Assembly: GCF_000151315.2 (NCBI RefSeq)
Contig: NW_011887292.1
Span: 3,694,916 to 3,758,915 of the forward strand
Length of the DNA: 64,000 nt
Direction: 5' to 3'
From: Capsaspora owczarzaki ATCC 30864
Taxonomy: Eukaryota > Opisthokonta > Filasterea
Every line of letters starts with the position of its first letter. The first letter of the stretch is position 1. The notes under the pieces are model-generated. The model was not told the DNA's origin, searched no databases, and saw nothing but the letters and a program-made list of their open reading frames with translations. Shown here in pieces: positions 20,601-31,700 of the stretch. The translations under genes were made by a program, and so were the position numbers.

Positions 20601-23463
20601 GCATCACAAGCAGCAGCGTGTCCCACGAACTGCACTTGCTCGGGAAATCCTGTTACTACAGTCGATTGTCAATACGCCTCTCTTTCAAGCATTCCAAGCG
20701 AAATCCCAGTCACCACAATGATGCTGTAGGTTGCCGATGAGTTGAAGGTGAACGGAATGGCATGATTTCCTGACTGGTCTACGGTTCGATAGGTATCTGG
20801 CTGGCAACCAGATCACCAGCATTCCCGCCTCCGCATTCGAAGGCCTGACTGAGCTGATGGAATTGTAAGCGAGCACAATCATGAAGAATTACACACAAAC
20901 GGCTCACTCGTTTGCGGGTCTATCTGTAGGTATCTGTCGGGCAACCGGATCACCAGCATTCCCGCCTCTGCATTCACAGGTCTCGTTGCGCTGAAGATCT
21001 TGTAAGCAAGCAAAAGTCATGAAGAATGGCAAACAAACGGCTTACTCGTTTGCGACTCTACCTGTAGGTCTCTATCCAGCAACCGGATCACCAGCATTCC
21101 CGTATCTACATTCTCAGGTCTCGTTGCGCTGAAGATCCTGTAAGCAAGCAAAGTCATGAAGAATGGCAAACAAACGGCTCACTCGTTTGCAACACGAGAT
21201 GTAGGAGTCTTGCTTACAACCAGTTCACCAGCATTCCCACCTCTGCAATCACAAATCTGACTGCGCTGAATCGACTGTAAGCAAACTGAGCCGTGAAGAA
21301 TCACGCACAGACGGCTCACTCGTTTGTGACTCTCTGTAGGGATCTGCGAAACAACCAGATCACCAGCATTCCCGCCTCAGCATTCACCGCCCTGACTGCG
21401 CTGGTACAATTGTAAGTAAGATTTTTTTTCTTGGTGCGTGTATTCGATTTGCCTCTTACTTCGTCTTTGAAGGGCTCTTGAGAGCAATTCTTTCACCACC
21501 TTGCCGCCCGGTCTATTTAAGGGCTTGCCGAGTGGCCTGTATTTGTCGTCTGCATCTGAACCACTGGTGCCCAACAACTTTACCTTTGGAGAGAACACTG
21601 TCGCTCCGCCCAGCACATACGGCAGTGCATCCGAACCATACCGTAAGTTTCGATGGCTGCAACCCAATTGTGATCATATCACTGACAAGTGTACTGCAGC
21701 GTGTGATACAACCTGTGCCACTTGCTATGCCGCAGGAAGCAGTGCGTGCTGCGGGACCAATTGTTTGACCTGCACTTCATCTGCAGTGTGCACTCAGTGT
21801 TATGAAGGCTTTGAGATGATGGGCGACTTCTGCTCCGCTTCAGCTGCCACAAACGCATCGATCGCCTCTGTTGCTTCCATCGAGAGCATACAATTTGTCT
21901 CAGCTGCTTCTGTTGCCTCTGGTGTTTTCGCTACCTCGGCCTCCTTTGTTTCCCTCGCTGCTGCATCTTCAGCGTCAATTGCATCAGTTGCATCAACTGC
22001 ATCAATTGCCTCTGTCTCGGTGACTGCCGTTGCCTCAACCGCTTCGGCGTCCGCTGCATCGGTTGCGTCCTCCATCGCACAAAACAGCGGCGGTGGAGGC
22101 GGCTCGCAAGACTCATCTTCATCTTCAGCAGCCGTCATCGCTGCTGTTGTAGCGTGTGTTGCAGTTGCGATCATTGCAGTGGTGTTCGTCGTGTTGCGAC
22201 GTCGTCGATCGCACCCACATTCAGTTGCACGACCAAAAGACTCTACCGGTCCGATCTATCAGGAAGCTGTTGAAATGACCATTTCTCCTCTTCCCCATTC
22301 GGCTCGATCTGAGGATGTTGCAGCCTACGCCGCGGTCGGTCAAAAACAGCCAGAGCCTTTGTACCAAGCCATCCCGACCGCCCCGCCAGAAGAGGTGGTT
22401 TACGATTATGCGAGCGCCTATGTTGCTGGCAGCAATTCTCGTCGCGTTCGTGAAGGCTTGACCATTGTGAAGCACCTTGCCAGTGGCAACTTTGGCGACG
22501 TGGCACTGGGTCAAGTGCCATTCAGCGTCTTGCCCCCGCGAGCTCAAGCTTTGCTTGGACCTACAGTATTCGAATCCGTGCAAGTTGCAGTCAAGTCGCT
22601 CAAGTCTGATGCAGACGAGAAATCCCGCAAAGACTTTGAGAGCGAGGCGAAACTGATGGCGCCGTTTGTGCATACGAATGTCGTGCGCTTGCTTGCGGCT
22701 CTGGTCGAGTCAGAGCCCCATCTCGTCCTGCTCGAGTTTGTGCAGTACGGCGATTTGCGCACCCTGCTGCAAAAGTCCAAGCTCCACTCGCTTTGGTGGA
22801 CGCACAACGAGCAGATCCATGCCATTCGTCAGATTGCACTCGGCATGGAGTACCTGGGTACTCTCCACTTTGTGCATCGCGATCTCGCTGCGCGCAACTG
22901 TCTCGTGGGGCAAGGGATGGTGGTCAAGATTGCTGACTTTGGGCTTTCCCGCGAACTCGCTTCCGAGAACGATTATTATCGAATGCAAACGCGCGGCAAG
23001 CTTCCTGTGAAGGTGGGTCGATGGTGTGTAAGTTGATGCTTGTTGCTGTGATACTGACTATTCGTCTTTCACATGAAGTGGATGGCACCTGAAACAATGA
23101 CCTTCCGCAAGTTCTCGACCATGTCTGATCTTTGGTCGTTTGGTGTGACCGCCTGTGAGTAAAAGTCATGCTCTGCTGACATTTGCATTTGGATCTCACT
23201 TGTGTTGGCGCACGTTGGTAGGGGAATGCTTCAGTTATGGGGCACCACCGTATGGCAAGATGGAAGGGCGTGAGACTTTGGCTTTTGTGGAGGCTGGTGG
23301 TCGACTACCCCAGCCGGAGCACTGCACAACTGAACTTTATAGCCTGATGGCTAGTTGCTGGAACATTATCCCGGAACTGCGTCCAAGCTTTACGCAGCTC
23401 ACCAAAGCTCTGAAAAACTTTGATGATGGGACGACTGTCCGCGAAATTGGGGCAATGTTGTGA
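17603..23463 (+). CDS. Receptor tyrosine kinase with GtaA-like glutaminase ectodomain and LRRs
   Basis: Exons 17603-17772, 18127-18244, 18329-18623, 18692-19398, 19495-19914, 20008-20281, 20362-20725, five 72-nt exons (20793-, 20930-, 21068-, 21205-, 21340-21411), 21473-21642, 21700-23012, 23079-23154, 23222-23463: 4509 nt, 1502 aa. Order: signal peptide ([20 protein letters not shown]); full GtaA-type module, residues about 25-690 ([72 protein letters not shown]); Ala/Ser linker; Cys cap (CPTNCTCSG); six LRRs; Cys-rich module; Ala/Ser stalk; TM about 1102-1124 followed by RRRR; Tyr-rich juxtamembrane; kinase from about 1213 with [35 protein letters not shown]. All kinase catalytic motifs are intact. 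The glutaminase C-terminus and LRR cap lie in one exon, so the fusion does not depend on splice prediction. An alternative ATG lies at 17573. Ligand and any glutaminase activity are unknown. Confidence 0.92.
20793..21472 (+). repeat. Tandem LRR exon + intron units (~137 bp)
   Basis: Five consecutive units, each a 72-nt exon (one 24-residue LRR, phase 2 both sides) plus a 61-66-nt intron. Exon starts are spaced 137, 138, 137, 135 and 133 nt. Exons share N-x-I-T-S-I-P and introns share segments such as ACGGCTCACTCGTTTG, so the units arose by recent tandem duplication. Confidence 0.9.
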
Positions 23464-23798
23464 ACAATCGTGGCTGCTTTCTTGGCTCTTGTTTCAAGCT
23501 TGACTTGTGTGGCACACGTGAATGTCTGCAGTAGTTTGATTGAATAACAAAGAAAAATCGACTGTCCCGGCGAATTGGAATCGGAATTAGTGAGGTCTGG
23601 TTTGACGGGAAGCGGAAGTTGTACAGTAACTTGACAGACTTCATTCACTTGAAGATCACCCCTGGCCCCCGGAGGAGGGGGTTTGTGGGTTTTACGTGAT
23701 TGCTCGATCGTTCGATGTTGCTTGTTGATTGTTGATGGTTTCCTTGCTCAGACTGATCTGAGCTGCTCAGTCCAAAAGTGTTTTCGTCTTCCGGATCA
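23464..23798. other. Intergenic, RTK 3' flank / SWT1 5' flank
   Basis: 335 nt between two co-oriented genes. The RTK 3' flank has an AATAAC near 23542; no canonical poly(A) signal or TATA box was seen and no gene is visible. Confidence 0.5.
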
Positions 23799-26669
23799 AT
23801 GTCTGGACTGGATGACCGACCATCGTCATCGTCATCGTCATCATCATCATCAGGCAACACGCACATCCACAATGCAGGCATTGTTCGGCAACATCCGCCT
23901 CAGATCGGGTCGTGGCAGGCAAAACATTGCGAGTCGGACTCCACTCAAACCATGATGACGACCGAGCTCAGCTACAGCCGTCCCACTGCATATCAGGCAA
24001 CCACCTCAAGGACCCTTGCTATGGATGCAGATGCGACGAGTGGCTCGGCGGTGGCAGAGTGGTCTCACGCGGATCACCAAGGCGGATTCAACCAGAATAA
24101 TGCTGCTGCAACGGATTGGTGGCAAGGCAGTCTCCGTCCATCGTCGTCCTACAACCAGAGTGATGATAATCGAGTCATGTACCAAGCACAGTTTGGCGCA
24201 ATCTATCATCCGGTGGCCAGCGCAGGACCGCTCGAGATGCACCAGAATTTCCAATCTGATGATGCAGATTCGGCCGTCTCACATGCGTACACGAATCCGC
24301 ATCAGCTTACAAGCATGCACGAGGGCAACATTTACGATGCAATGTATGCTGATGATGGCAGCGGCGGCGGCGGCATGTCCACGCAAAGCCTTCAGCACCC
24401 AAGCACAGACACCTCGATGCTCGACGCGCATCTGAGCGCACCTGCGTCGTCCATCTATGATCACGTGTACGTGTCTGATAGCTCGGCGGCCGCGATGGTG
24501 ACGCCTCTGAGCCTCGAGCGCATCTTTGTCGTTGTGGACACGAACGTTTTGATCTCTGACCTGCCATTTTTGAGGCTACTTTTGGCATCGAACGACGTTG
24601 CGCCACAGCTCGAGTACGCACGGCAGGCTGTGGCTCACTATACCAGTACAGGATGCGCTGCTCCTGGTGCTGTGCGGCAGGCGCTGCACCAGCTGGAGCA
24701 GTACGAAAGCATCCGCGCATCCGAGTTGCAGCACCACGCCGAGAAGCGCACCCTCTCGCTACCGCAAAGGACCGCGCTAGTCGTTGTCTTGCCGTGGACT
24801 GTAGTTCAAGAGCTGGACAGATTGAAAAAGGGCAATGTCAGCACCGAAGCCCAGCGTGCAAACGAATTTTTGCTTCGCATGCTCCAAGCCAAGCACCCTT
24901 TCCTCAAAGGCCAGCCTCTGAAAGAGTCCTCGAAAGGTTTCAACGAGCCAGGCATTGAGGTGAGATTTTCTTTGGGTGCGCGCATCTCGCGAGAACTTTT
25001 TTTTGGTTTTTTTTTTTTTTGCAATGTTCGAGTCGAGTTCTGACTTGTCCACTTTGATACTGCTGATTCCCAAAACCAGAACAATGACGATCGCATCCTT
25101 GACTGCTGCTTGCGCTTCTGACTTGTCCACTTTGATACTGCTGATTCCCAAAACCAGAACAATGACGATCGCATCCTTGACTGCTGCTTGCGCTATCGGC
25201 AAAGCAAAGTACCGATGCCGCGCGTCATTCTGCTCACAAACGATAAGAACCTGGGCGTGAAAGCGCTGGTGAACAACATTGAGTGTTTCTCGGTGGCGGA
25301 CTTTCCCCAGCAGCTCGAACCAATGTCTGCACTGCACGGAGAGTTTGATGGCGGGCAACCATTTTCGGGCGAATCAGCTGGGCAGTCCCATTTGGACGCT
25401 GTGCTTCAAATGGATGATTCCGAGTTGTTGCCTGCAGCTGCAGCGCCGCCGTTCTTGCCGCACGGCTTTGGCTCATCGACCTCGCTTGCTCCGCGACTGC
25501 CAACTGCACGTCAACCGGTCGCTCTTGTCATGGACGAATCGCACACACCATCGCCTGTGCACCTGGGCTCGGACAACTCGCCAACTCCGTACTATGGAGC
25601 AGTGTTTGACAGCCTTGTGGTCGAGTTTGAAAAGCACATGTCTGTTGCCGTGATGAACGAGGTGCGAGCGGAGCTGGGCGAGCTATGGAGCGCCGTCGTC
25701 AAGATACAGCCGCCTTGGAACACGTCCGAAATGATGACATTAATCAAGCAGACTTGGAGTGCCTTCTCATTCCTTCCGAGAGAGATTGAGGACGGTGCGG
25801 CCAAGCTGATTCCGCTGCTCGCACAGCAGATTTTGAAAACGCCTCCTCGGTCAATGAGGCCGTCGGAGGCGATTATTGCGATATCAGCGTTTGTCCAGAT
25901 TGTGCAAAATTGGCCAATCTCGTCGGAGCGACGTCCACGCGAGCTCGCAGACATTCCTCTTGAAAAGCAACAGCTGGCTGACGAAGGCATTCACACTGCC
26001 CGTGACATCTTTCTCGAAATGTTCCACGGGTTTGTCAGTCTGCAAACGCCACCGGCAGCCGCAGAAAAGCGGAAGGCAGCTTCCGCCCGCGCCCTTGATC
26101 ATTCTGCCAGTGTTGATCGTGTGCAAGGGCCGATGGCCACTTCTTCTTCTTTATCTTCTTCGTTTGTTTCATCTTCGTCTTCTTCTGCCACGAGCCAAGG
26201 GGATTTGGTGGCGACGGCTCAAGCGCAACTCCGACCCGTGATGCCTCCCGCAAATCTGCTGCGTCCTCCACGGTTTATTGCCGCTGTGGGCTATATTCTA
26301 AATCACTATGCCAATCGCATCCAGGACCTCAAGCAATGGAGTCCAACCGATGTCGCTCAAGTGACAGAGTTGACGAACAGGTGGACGGAGGCGTATTTGG
26401 CGCTCGAGTCCTTCATCGCTTTCGCTCACAGTGAAGCTGCAGTCGAGTCTGCAAGTGCCTCAAGTCCGGAACTGCAATGGTATGTGGATTGTCTCTATTC
26501 CACGTTCGAGCCCATCTGCTTGCTGTTCGGCGGTTGGCCAACCGTTCCGCGGTCGCCGTACACGGACTGGATGCTGCTGATCACTGATTCCGACCAGTTG
26601 GAGCGTGCTATTGCTGCATATCAGACCTGGCAAGTGCAGTTGACGAGTTTGCAAGAGCAACTTCATTGA
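23799..26669 (+). CDS. SWT1: SWT1-like PIN-domain endoribonuclease
   Basis: SWT1 is a nuclear endoribonuclease acting in quality control of transcripts at the pore. Exons 23799-24959 and 25158-26669 give 890 aa (human about 900). The N-terminus is Ser/His-rich and disordered. The PIN domain starts near residue 243: VVVDTNVLISDL, LPWTVVQELDRLKKG, then across the junction NNDDRILDCCLRY and VILLTNDKNLGVKA, so all acidic residues are present. The C-terminal half is helical (VVEFEKHMSVAVMNEVRAELGE region), as in the family. The start ATG is the first in frame; the longer frame has none upstream. The intron ends in a 78-bp perfect tandem duplication that doubles the acceptor; only the second copy keeps the frame. 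Confidence 0.86.
25038..25193 (+). repeat. 78-bp perfect tandem duplication over SWT1 3' splice site
   Basis: 25038-25115 and 25116-25193 are identical. Each copy holds 42 nt of intron end, including AAACCAG, and the first 36 nt of the exon (12 codons, NNDDRILDCCLR). Splicing to the first copy gives these residues, then Phe and TGA. Confidence 0.95.
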
Positions 26670-26774
26670 AAGGGATGCGGGGTGAAAAAGGGATTTTTTT
26701 TTTTGCAGTTTTGTTTGACCGTGTAATCATAAAAACGAAGCTAATATACAACAAAGAATCAAAGAATACTCTCA

Positions 26775-28518
26775 TTAAAAACCCGCAGCAGCACCGTTCA
26801 CATCGGCAACATCTGAAGCAGCGGCAGCAAGTTGCGCTTCGGTGACTGGTTCATGCTCGAGCCGATCCATCACCGACATGGACATGACGTCTGGATCGGG
26901 TTGCACGTGGAGGGTTTCAACAACACTCACTACGGAACCATGGCGATGAGCGCCGGTCGGTGCACAGTTGCGGGTGCACGAGTAGACGAGAACAGCGCCC
27001 CAGTCCATGGCGCCAATTGCAGCGTCGACGGACTGATGGCTCCACTCGTCCTCTCCAGCTGCTGCTGTCGGCCGGAAGTTGGAAGGCTGTAGATGCGCGA
27101 CGACTGTCGAGAGAAGCTGCATTTCGTAGACTCGGGCGGCTCCGCAGTGCGGGCAAGCGGGCGGAGTCGCAGGGGGCAAGTGCTTTTCAAGACCGGTGAT
27201 GAGCAACGGCTTGGCACCGATATTGTAGCGAATCACTTGCTGGGGTTGAAGTTGGATGCGCTTGAAGAATTTGGCAAACGTCACATCGCCATGCTTGAGG
27301 TTTTCCTTGGACGACTCGTACGCCTCGTCGACCGTCGCGCCGCCTTCGCCAAGCTCATCCTGCTCGGCCTTCGGAAGAGCCTCGCGCTTTTCGTACTCTG
27401 CCAGCAATGCTTGCTCGTGGTCGGTGAGGTGCACCCCGGTCGCAGGCTCCTCGTCAACATTAACATAGAATGGCGCCAACGATGGAGTCCCGGCACCTGC
27501 TGGAGATTGGCTACTGGTGGCAGCATGCACCGACGCTGCGTTCGATGCTTCCTTCTCGAGCGATGCAGTGACTGCAGCGACCGACCCAGCCAAGGATGAG
27601 GCAGCGGGCGCGGCTGATTTCTTCTCCAACTGGCTGTTGCGCTGATTCAGCAATGCTTCGAGATCGTCTCCATCATCGTCATCGTCATCATCCAGCAGCT
27701 GTCGCTCTCGAGGTTGTTGTGTGGCTGGCGCGCTTCCCCAAGCTGGCTGCGGGCTCGGCCGAGTCGTGCCCGTTGGCTTGGCGTTTGCTTTTGGTGGCGT
27801 TTGCACTACTGCGCCATGCCGCGAAGTGCTTGTTGGTGCAGCATTACCACTGCTTCGGAATGACGACTGCTGTAGCAGCGTTGAAGCTGAAGCAGCAGGT
27901 GCATGTTGGGCAGACGACGCTCGGGTGGATCGGATGACAGTCCAGCCCTGCGCCGAACTGCTGCATGGCACAGCTCCGCTCGCACTGGCACCATGTTGGC
28001 CAAGGCACGCAAACAGATACAGCACGCGCTCGGCTTCGTGATCGGACGCTCGTGGACTGGTTTCGGCATCGAGCGGCGCGTACACTTGCGCCACGAGGAC
28101 GGTGCGGTCGGTCCTTCCGCAGCTCTGGCAGGTCAACTTGAATCCACTCTGCGACGACGACGACGATGATGATGATGATGATGATGAAGATGATAAAGAT
28201 GACGTCGATGCAGTGCTCTGGAGGGCGCTGCTTGATCGCGACGTCGACTCGAGCAACGCGCTGCTCAGCCAAGGCGCAGATCCGTCGACGCCATTCTATG
28301 ACAAAGGTGCGCAAAAGGGGGGCATGCATCAATCATACACTTGTATGAGTCATGATGAACTGGCAAAGTTCTCTGCTATTGTTTGTTTGATATTGGTTTG
28401 ACAGACGTACCGGCACACCGCCAATCTTGTTGGTCCACCAGCCACACGAGTGGTCCTCACGAGCACTCGCGATCGGCGCGTCAACAAGACCGAGGTATAC
28501 TGTGCTATTTGAACTCAT
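26775..28518 (-). CDS. PDCD2L: PDCD2-like protein (PDCD2L / TSR4 family)
   Basis: The PDCD2 family are dedicated chaperones for ribosomal protein uS5 and 40S assembly. Exons 28518-28411 and 28295-26775 (phase 0, donor GTACGT) give 542 aa. N-terminus: VYLGLVDAPIA, then WWTNKIGGVP, the family signature. A zinc-binding part has CQSCGRTDR and LFACLGQHG, interrupted by a Ser run. The middle is low complexity. The C-terminal PDCD2_C domain has FYVNVDEEP, FAKFFKRIQLQPQQVIRY, PACPHCGAARVYEMQLL, MDWGAVLVYSCTRNC, then a short tail. PDCD2L over PDCD2 because no MYND finger is visible. It is convergent with SWT1. Confidence 0.85.
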
Positions 28519-28774
28519 CGACGAATGGAGGGTCGCCTTGAATGAGAACGCAGCCAAAAAAGGTAGAGTGTTTCAACCCGTCAAACAGGAAAACTAAGAC
28601 TGACAAATTGTTGTTCCACTTCAAAAAGAAATCAGCTGGTTTATTTTAACAAAGAAGAAAGGCACAAAGAAATAAATCCACAGATAGACACACTCAGACA
28701 CTCATACACACTCAGACACGCAAAAAAGACCCGAACAAAATGAACAAAATGACTGATGATACGACACTTGAAAT

Positions 28775-31700
28775 TCACAAACAGTCAAAACACTCCAAAC
28801 CAGTGGATGCTGAGAGCTTGTGGATTGCCTTGAATCGCTTGTTTTTGTTGTTAGTATTGGACAATTCTCGAGTTGGTTTCTTCGTTGGCAACAGCCGAAG
28901 CAGATTCGTCCTCTGGCGTCGGCTCGCCGGAAGCTGGACTCGCCTCGCACTCGCCTCGCTCGTCTCGGCGATCGGCTCGTCTCCTTTCGTCGCGGGCGCT
29001 GCGAGGTCGTCGGAATGGGACGCCGTGCGGGCATGAGTCTCGCGTGCCAAGTCATCCAGCTCTGCAGGATCGGCATTCAAGCCATCCATGGTTTCTGCTC
29101 GAACCATGGAGGTGGCGTGCGCGAGGGCGGGCATTTCGTCGGGCGTCGCCACCAGGACTGGGGCCACGACAAATGCACTCAACGTGGGCAGAATGGGCTG
29201 CTCCACCGACGACCGCTCAATGAACGAGCCGGATGAATCGCGACTTGACACACTCTGGTTGTCCAGGGCAAAGACCACGCTGCGGTGCTTGCGTTCGCGA
29301 GCGGTGAGCTCGCCTCCCTGACGCGGCTCCTCTTCAAGCACAGTTTCAAAGTGGGACGGCGACATGGAGAGGCGGTGTCGTGTGGGATCGGGCAATGGCG
29401 CAGAGTGCGGGCTGCTGGGCGGCGACCCGGCCGGCATGCCATCGCTCAGGGTCACAGAGACACGACCTGGCGATGGCGGGCGGGGCTGAGCCTGGTTTTG
29501 CTGTGCTGACGCAAGCATGGCGCTCTTGGCCAGGGCGCCCGAGCTGCTCGATGCGGACGCGCCGCGGAGACGCGGCTGGTTGGCGAGCAGCGACGCTGGT
29601 TTGCCCTCAGACCCAGTGAAGCTGCCGCGCGAGCCAGTGGCAACGGCTCCGAGAGAGTAGTTCGAGCTGGACGGTGACAGCGTGGAGACGGACGTGGCGC
29701 CCGACCTTGGGACGCGCACGCGAGGGTAGGACAAGCCCGCCTCGCCTGCTGCGGCGACCAGGAGCGCGCCAGCGGCACCACCTGCGCCGAGCGCTGGGAA
29801 GAAGCCGAGGGGATGCTGCTGCGACGGAGTGCTCACGCCGCTCGCCGAGGCGCTGGCGCTCGTGCTGGCTGACGCCGCAGTCAGCGGCGTGGGCGAAGTC
29901 GACTCTTGCTCTTGGTCGCGGAGCAGGTTGACCTGGTGGATACCGGCCGAACGACCGAGGCTCTTTTGGAAACCGCGAATGGACTTGGAACCACTGGCGG
30001 GATCCATGGACACGATGCCGGGAATCGACTGGACGACCTCCTCCGCATCCGGTTGCGCAGGAGCATCGGCGTTCGGAAGCACAATCGGCGTGAGCTGACT
30101 GATGCTGGCAGAGCGCTTTGCGCGGTAGGTGCCCAGCTTGTTCATTTGACCCACAATGAGAGCGGACGAAGCAGTGAGCTCGGACAGCTGGGAAATGGCC
30201 GATGTCGGAGACGGAATGGCTTGCGGCGGCGGAATGAACTGCGGCTCGTGAGGCGGGGTCTGGATGACGGGGACGGCAGGGTCCTTGCCGGCTTGGCCAT
30301 TTTTGGAGCCCTTCTGCTTGGCGTCCAGCTCCTCCTGCCAGAACGTCTCGTTGTCGACACGCGCGATCGCAAAGTTGCTCGTCCGGCGCGCCTTCTCGCG
30401 GGCATCCTTGATTGTTCCGACATACTTGCGAATTTTGGGCGCCGTTAGGATGGCAGAGAAAACCTCGGGGTCGGTTCCATCCAGGCCCAAGGAGGCGGCA
30501 GCGGCTTCGAGAATGGCCTCCTGGGACATGGACGGATCGAGGTAGGCGCGAAGCGTCTCGTCGATCGTTTTGGCGCAACCAGGCACGCCAATGACGAGAG
30601 AGTGGTGCTCAAACTGCAGCGTGATGGTGTCGGGATTGACATCCACAATCCACTGCCGAATGTCGCTGAGCGGGAACTGGACGGGACCGCTCTTGATCAT
30701 GTCCAAGCTAATAAAGGCAACGCGATCCGCGGCAATGCCAAAGACTGCAGGCTGGCCCGTCGCATGGACGTGACAGCTGAACAATTCCATGCCAAACGAC
30801 TCGACCATGTTCCAAAGCCTCACAAAGCAGTACATGGCGTCGGTTTCGGACATTCCTGCAAGGGAAGCGTGCTCTCGGAGGACGCGGCGCGCGAACGCAA
30901 CAGAGCGGAAGGACTGGGGCACGGCAAACGCACCGCCGTACGACGAGAGCACGGGCGATTCGAGCAGCCCGGAGCCTTGGGGCGCGGTTGGCTCGCGCTT
31001 GGGAGCCCCCTTCATGTGCCCGACAAAAAAGGTGAGCGTATGCTGGTCTTCGTTGCGGTCGCCGTACAAGACTTGCATGAGCAAGGCGCAGAATGTGACA
31101 CCCTCGTCTTCCTCGCAGTTGACATGCCCGGACGAGAATGCGTGCCGAGCCTGCGCAAACATCATGTGTAGGCGAACGAGATCTCGCCGCGAGAGATGCA
31201 TCTGGTTGCCAAAGAAGCGGTGCTTGAGAATCAGCTGGGCGCCTGGCGGGATGCGTTGTCGCGCCAGAGTTTCCGACACGTCGAGCCAGGGCTGGTCGAT
31301 GAGCATGCTGTCCTCGCCGTGCATGGACACAAACCGCTCGAGACGCTTCTTGAGCTTGCAGTGGTGTGGCTGAAGTTCCGTTCGCGAATACAACGGCGAG
31401 ATTGGTGCTGGTGAAACGAGCACGGGCACCTGACTGGGGTCGGTTGCTCCAGCCGCCAGCTTTTCAGGTGAGGGCAAGTAGATTGAGTTGGAAGAGTCGC
31501 GCTGCTGCACAGATGAGCTTTGGCGTTGTACCTGGCCCGCCTTGTCCTTTTTGGACGAGGGGCTGCTGCCGCTGCTGCTGTTGGTGCTGATTGTGCTGCC
31601 CGAACGGGCGATACTTGCGTCGTTTGACTCGGCGGAGGAGGACCGTGCAATCTTGGCCTTCTTGGCAGAGCCGCCGCCGCCGCCGCCGTTGCTGCTATTT

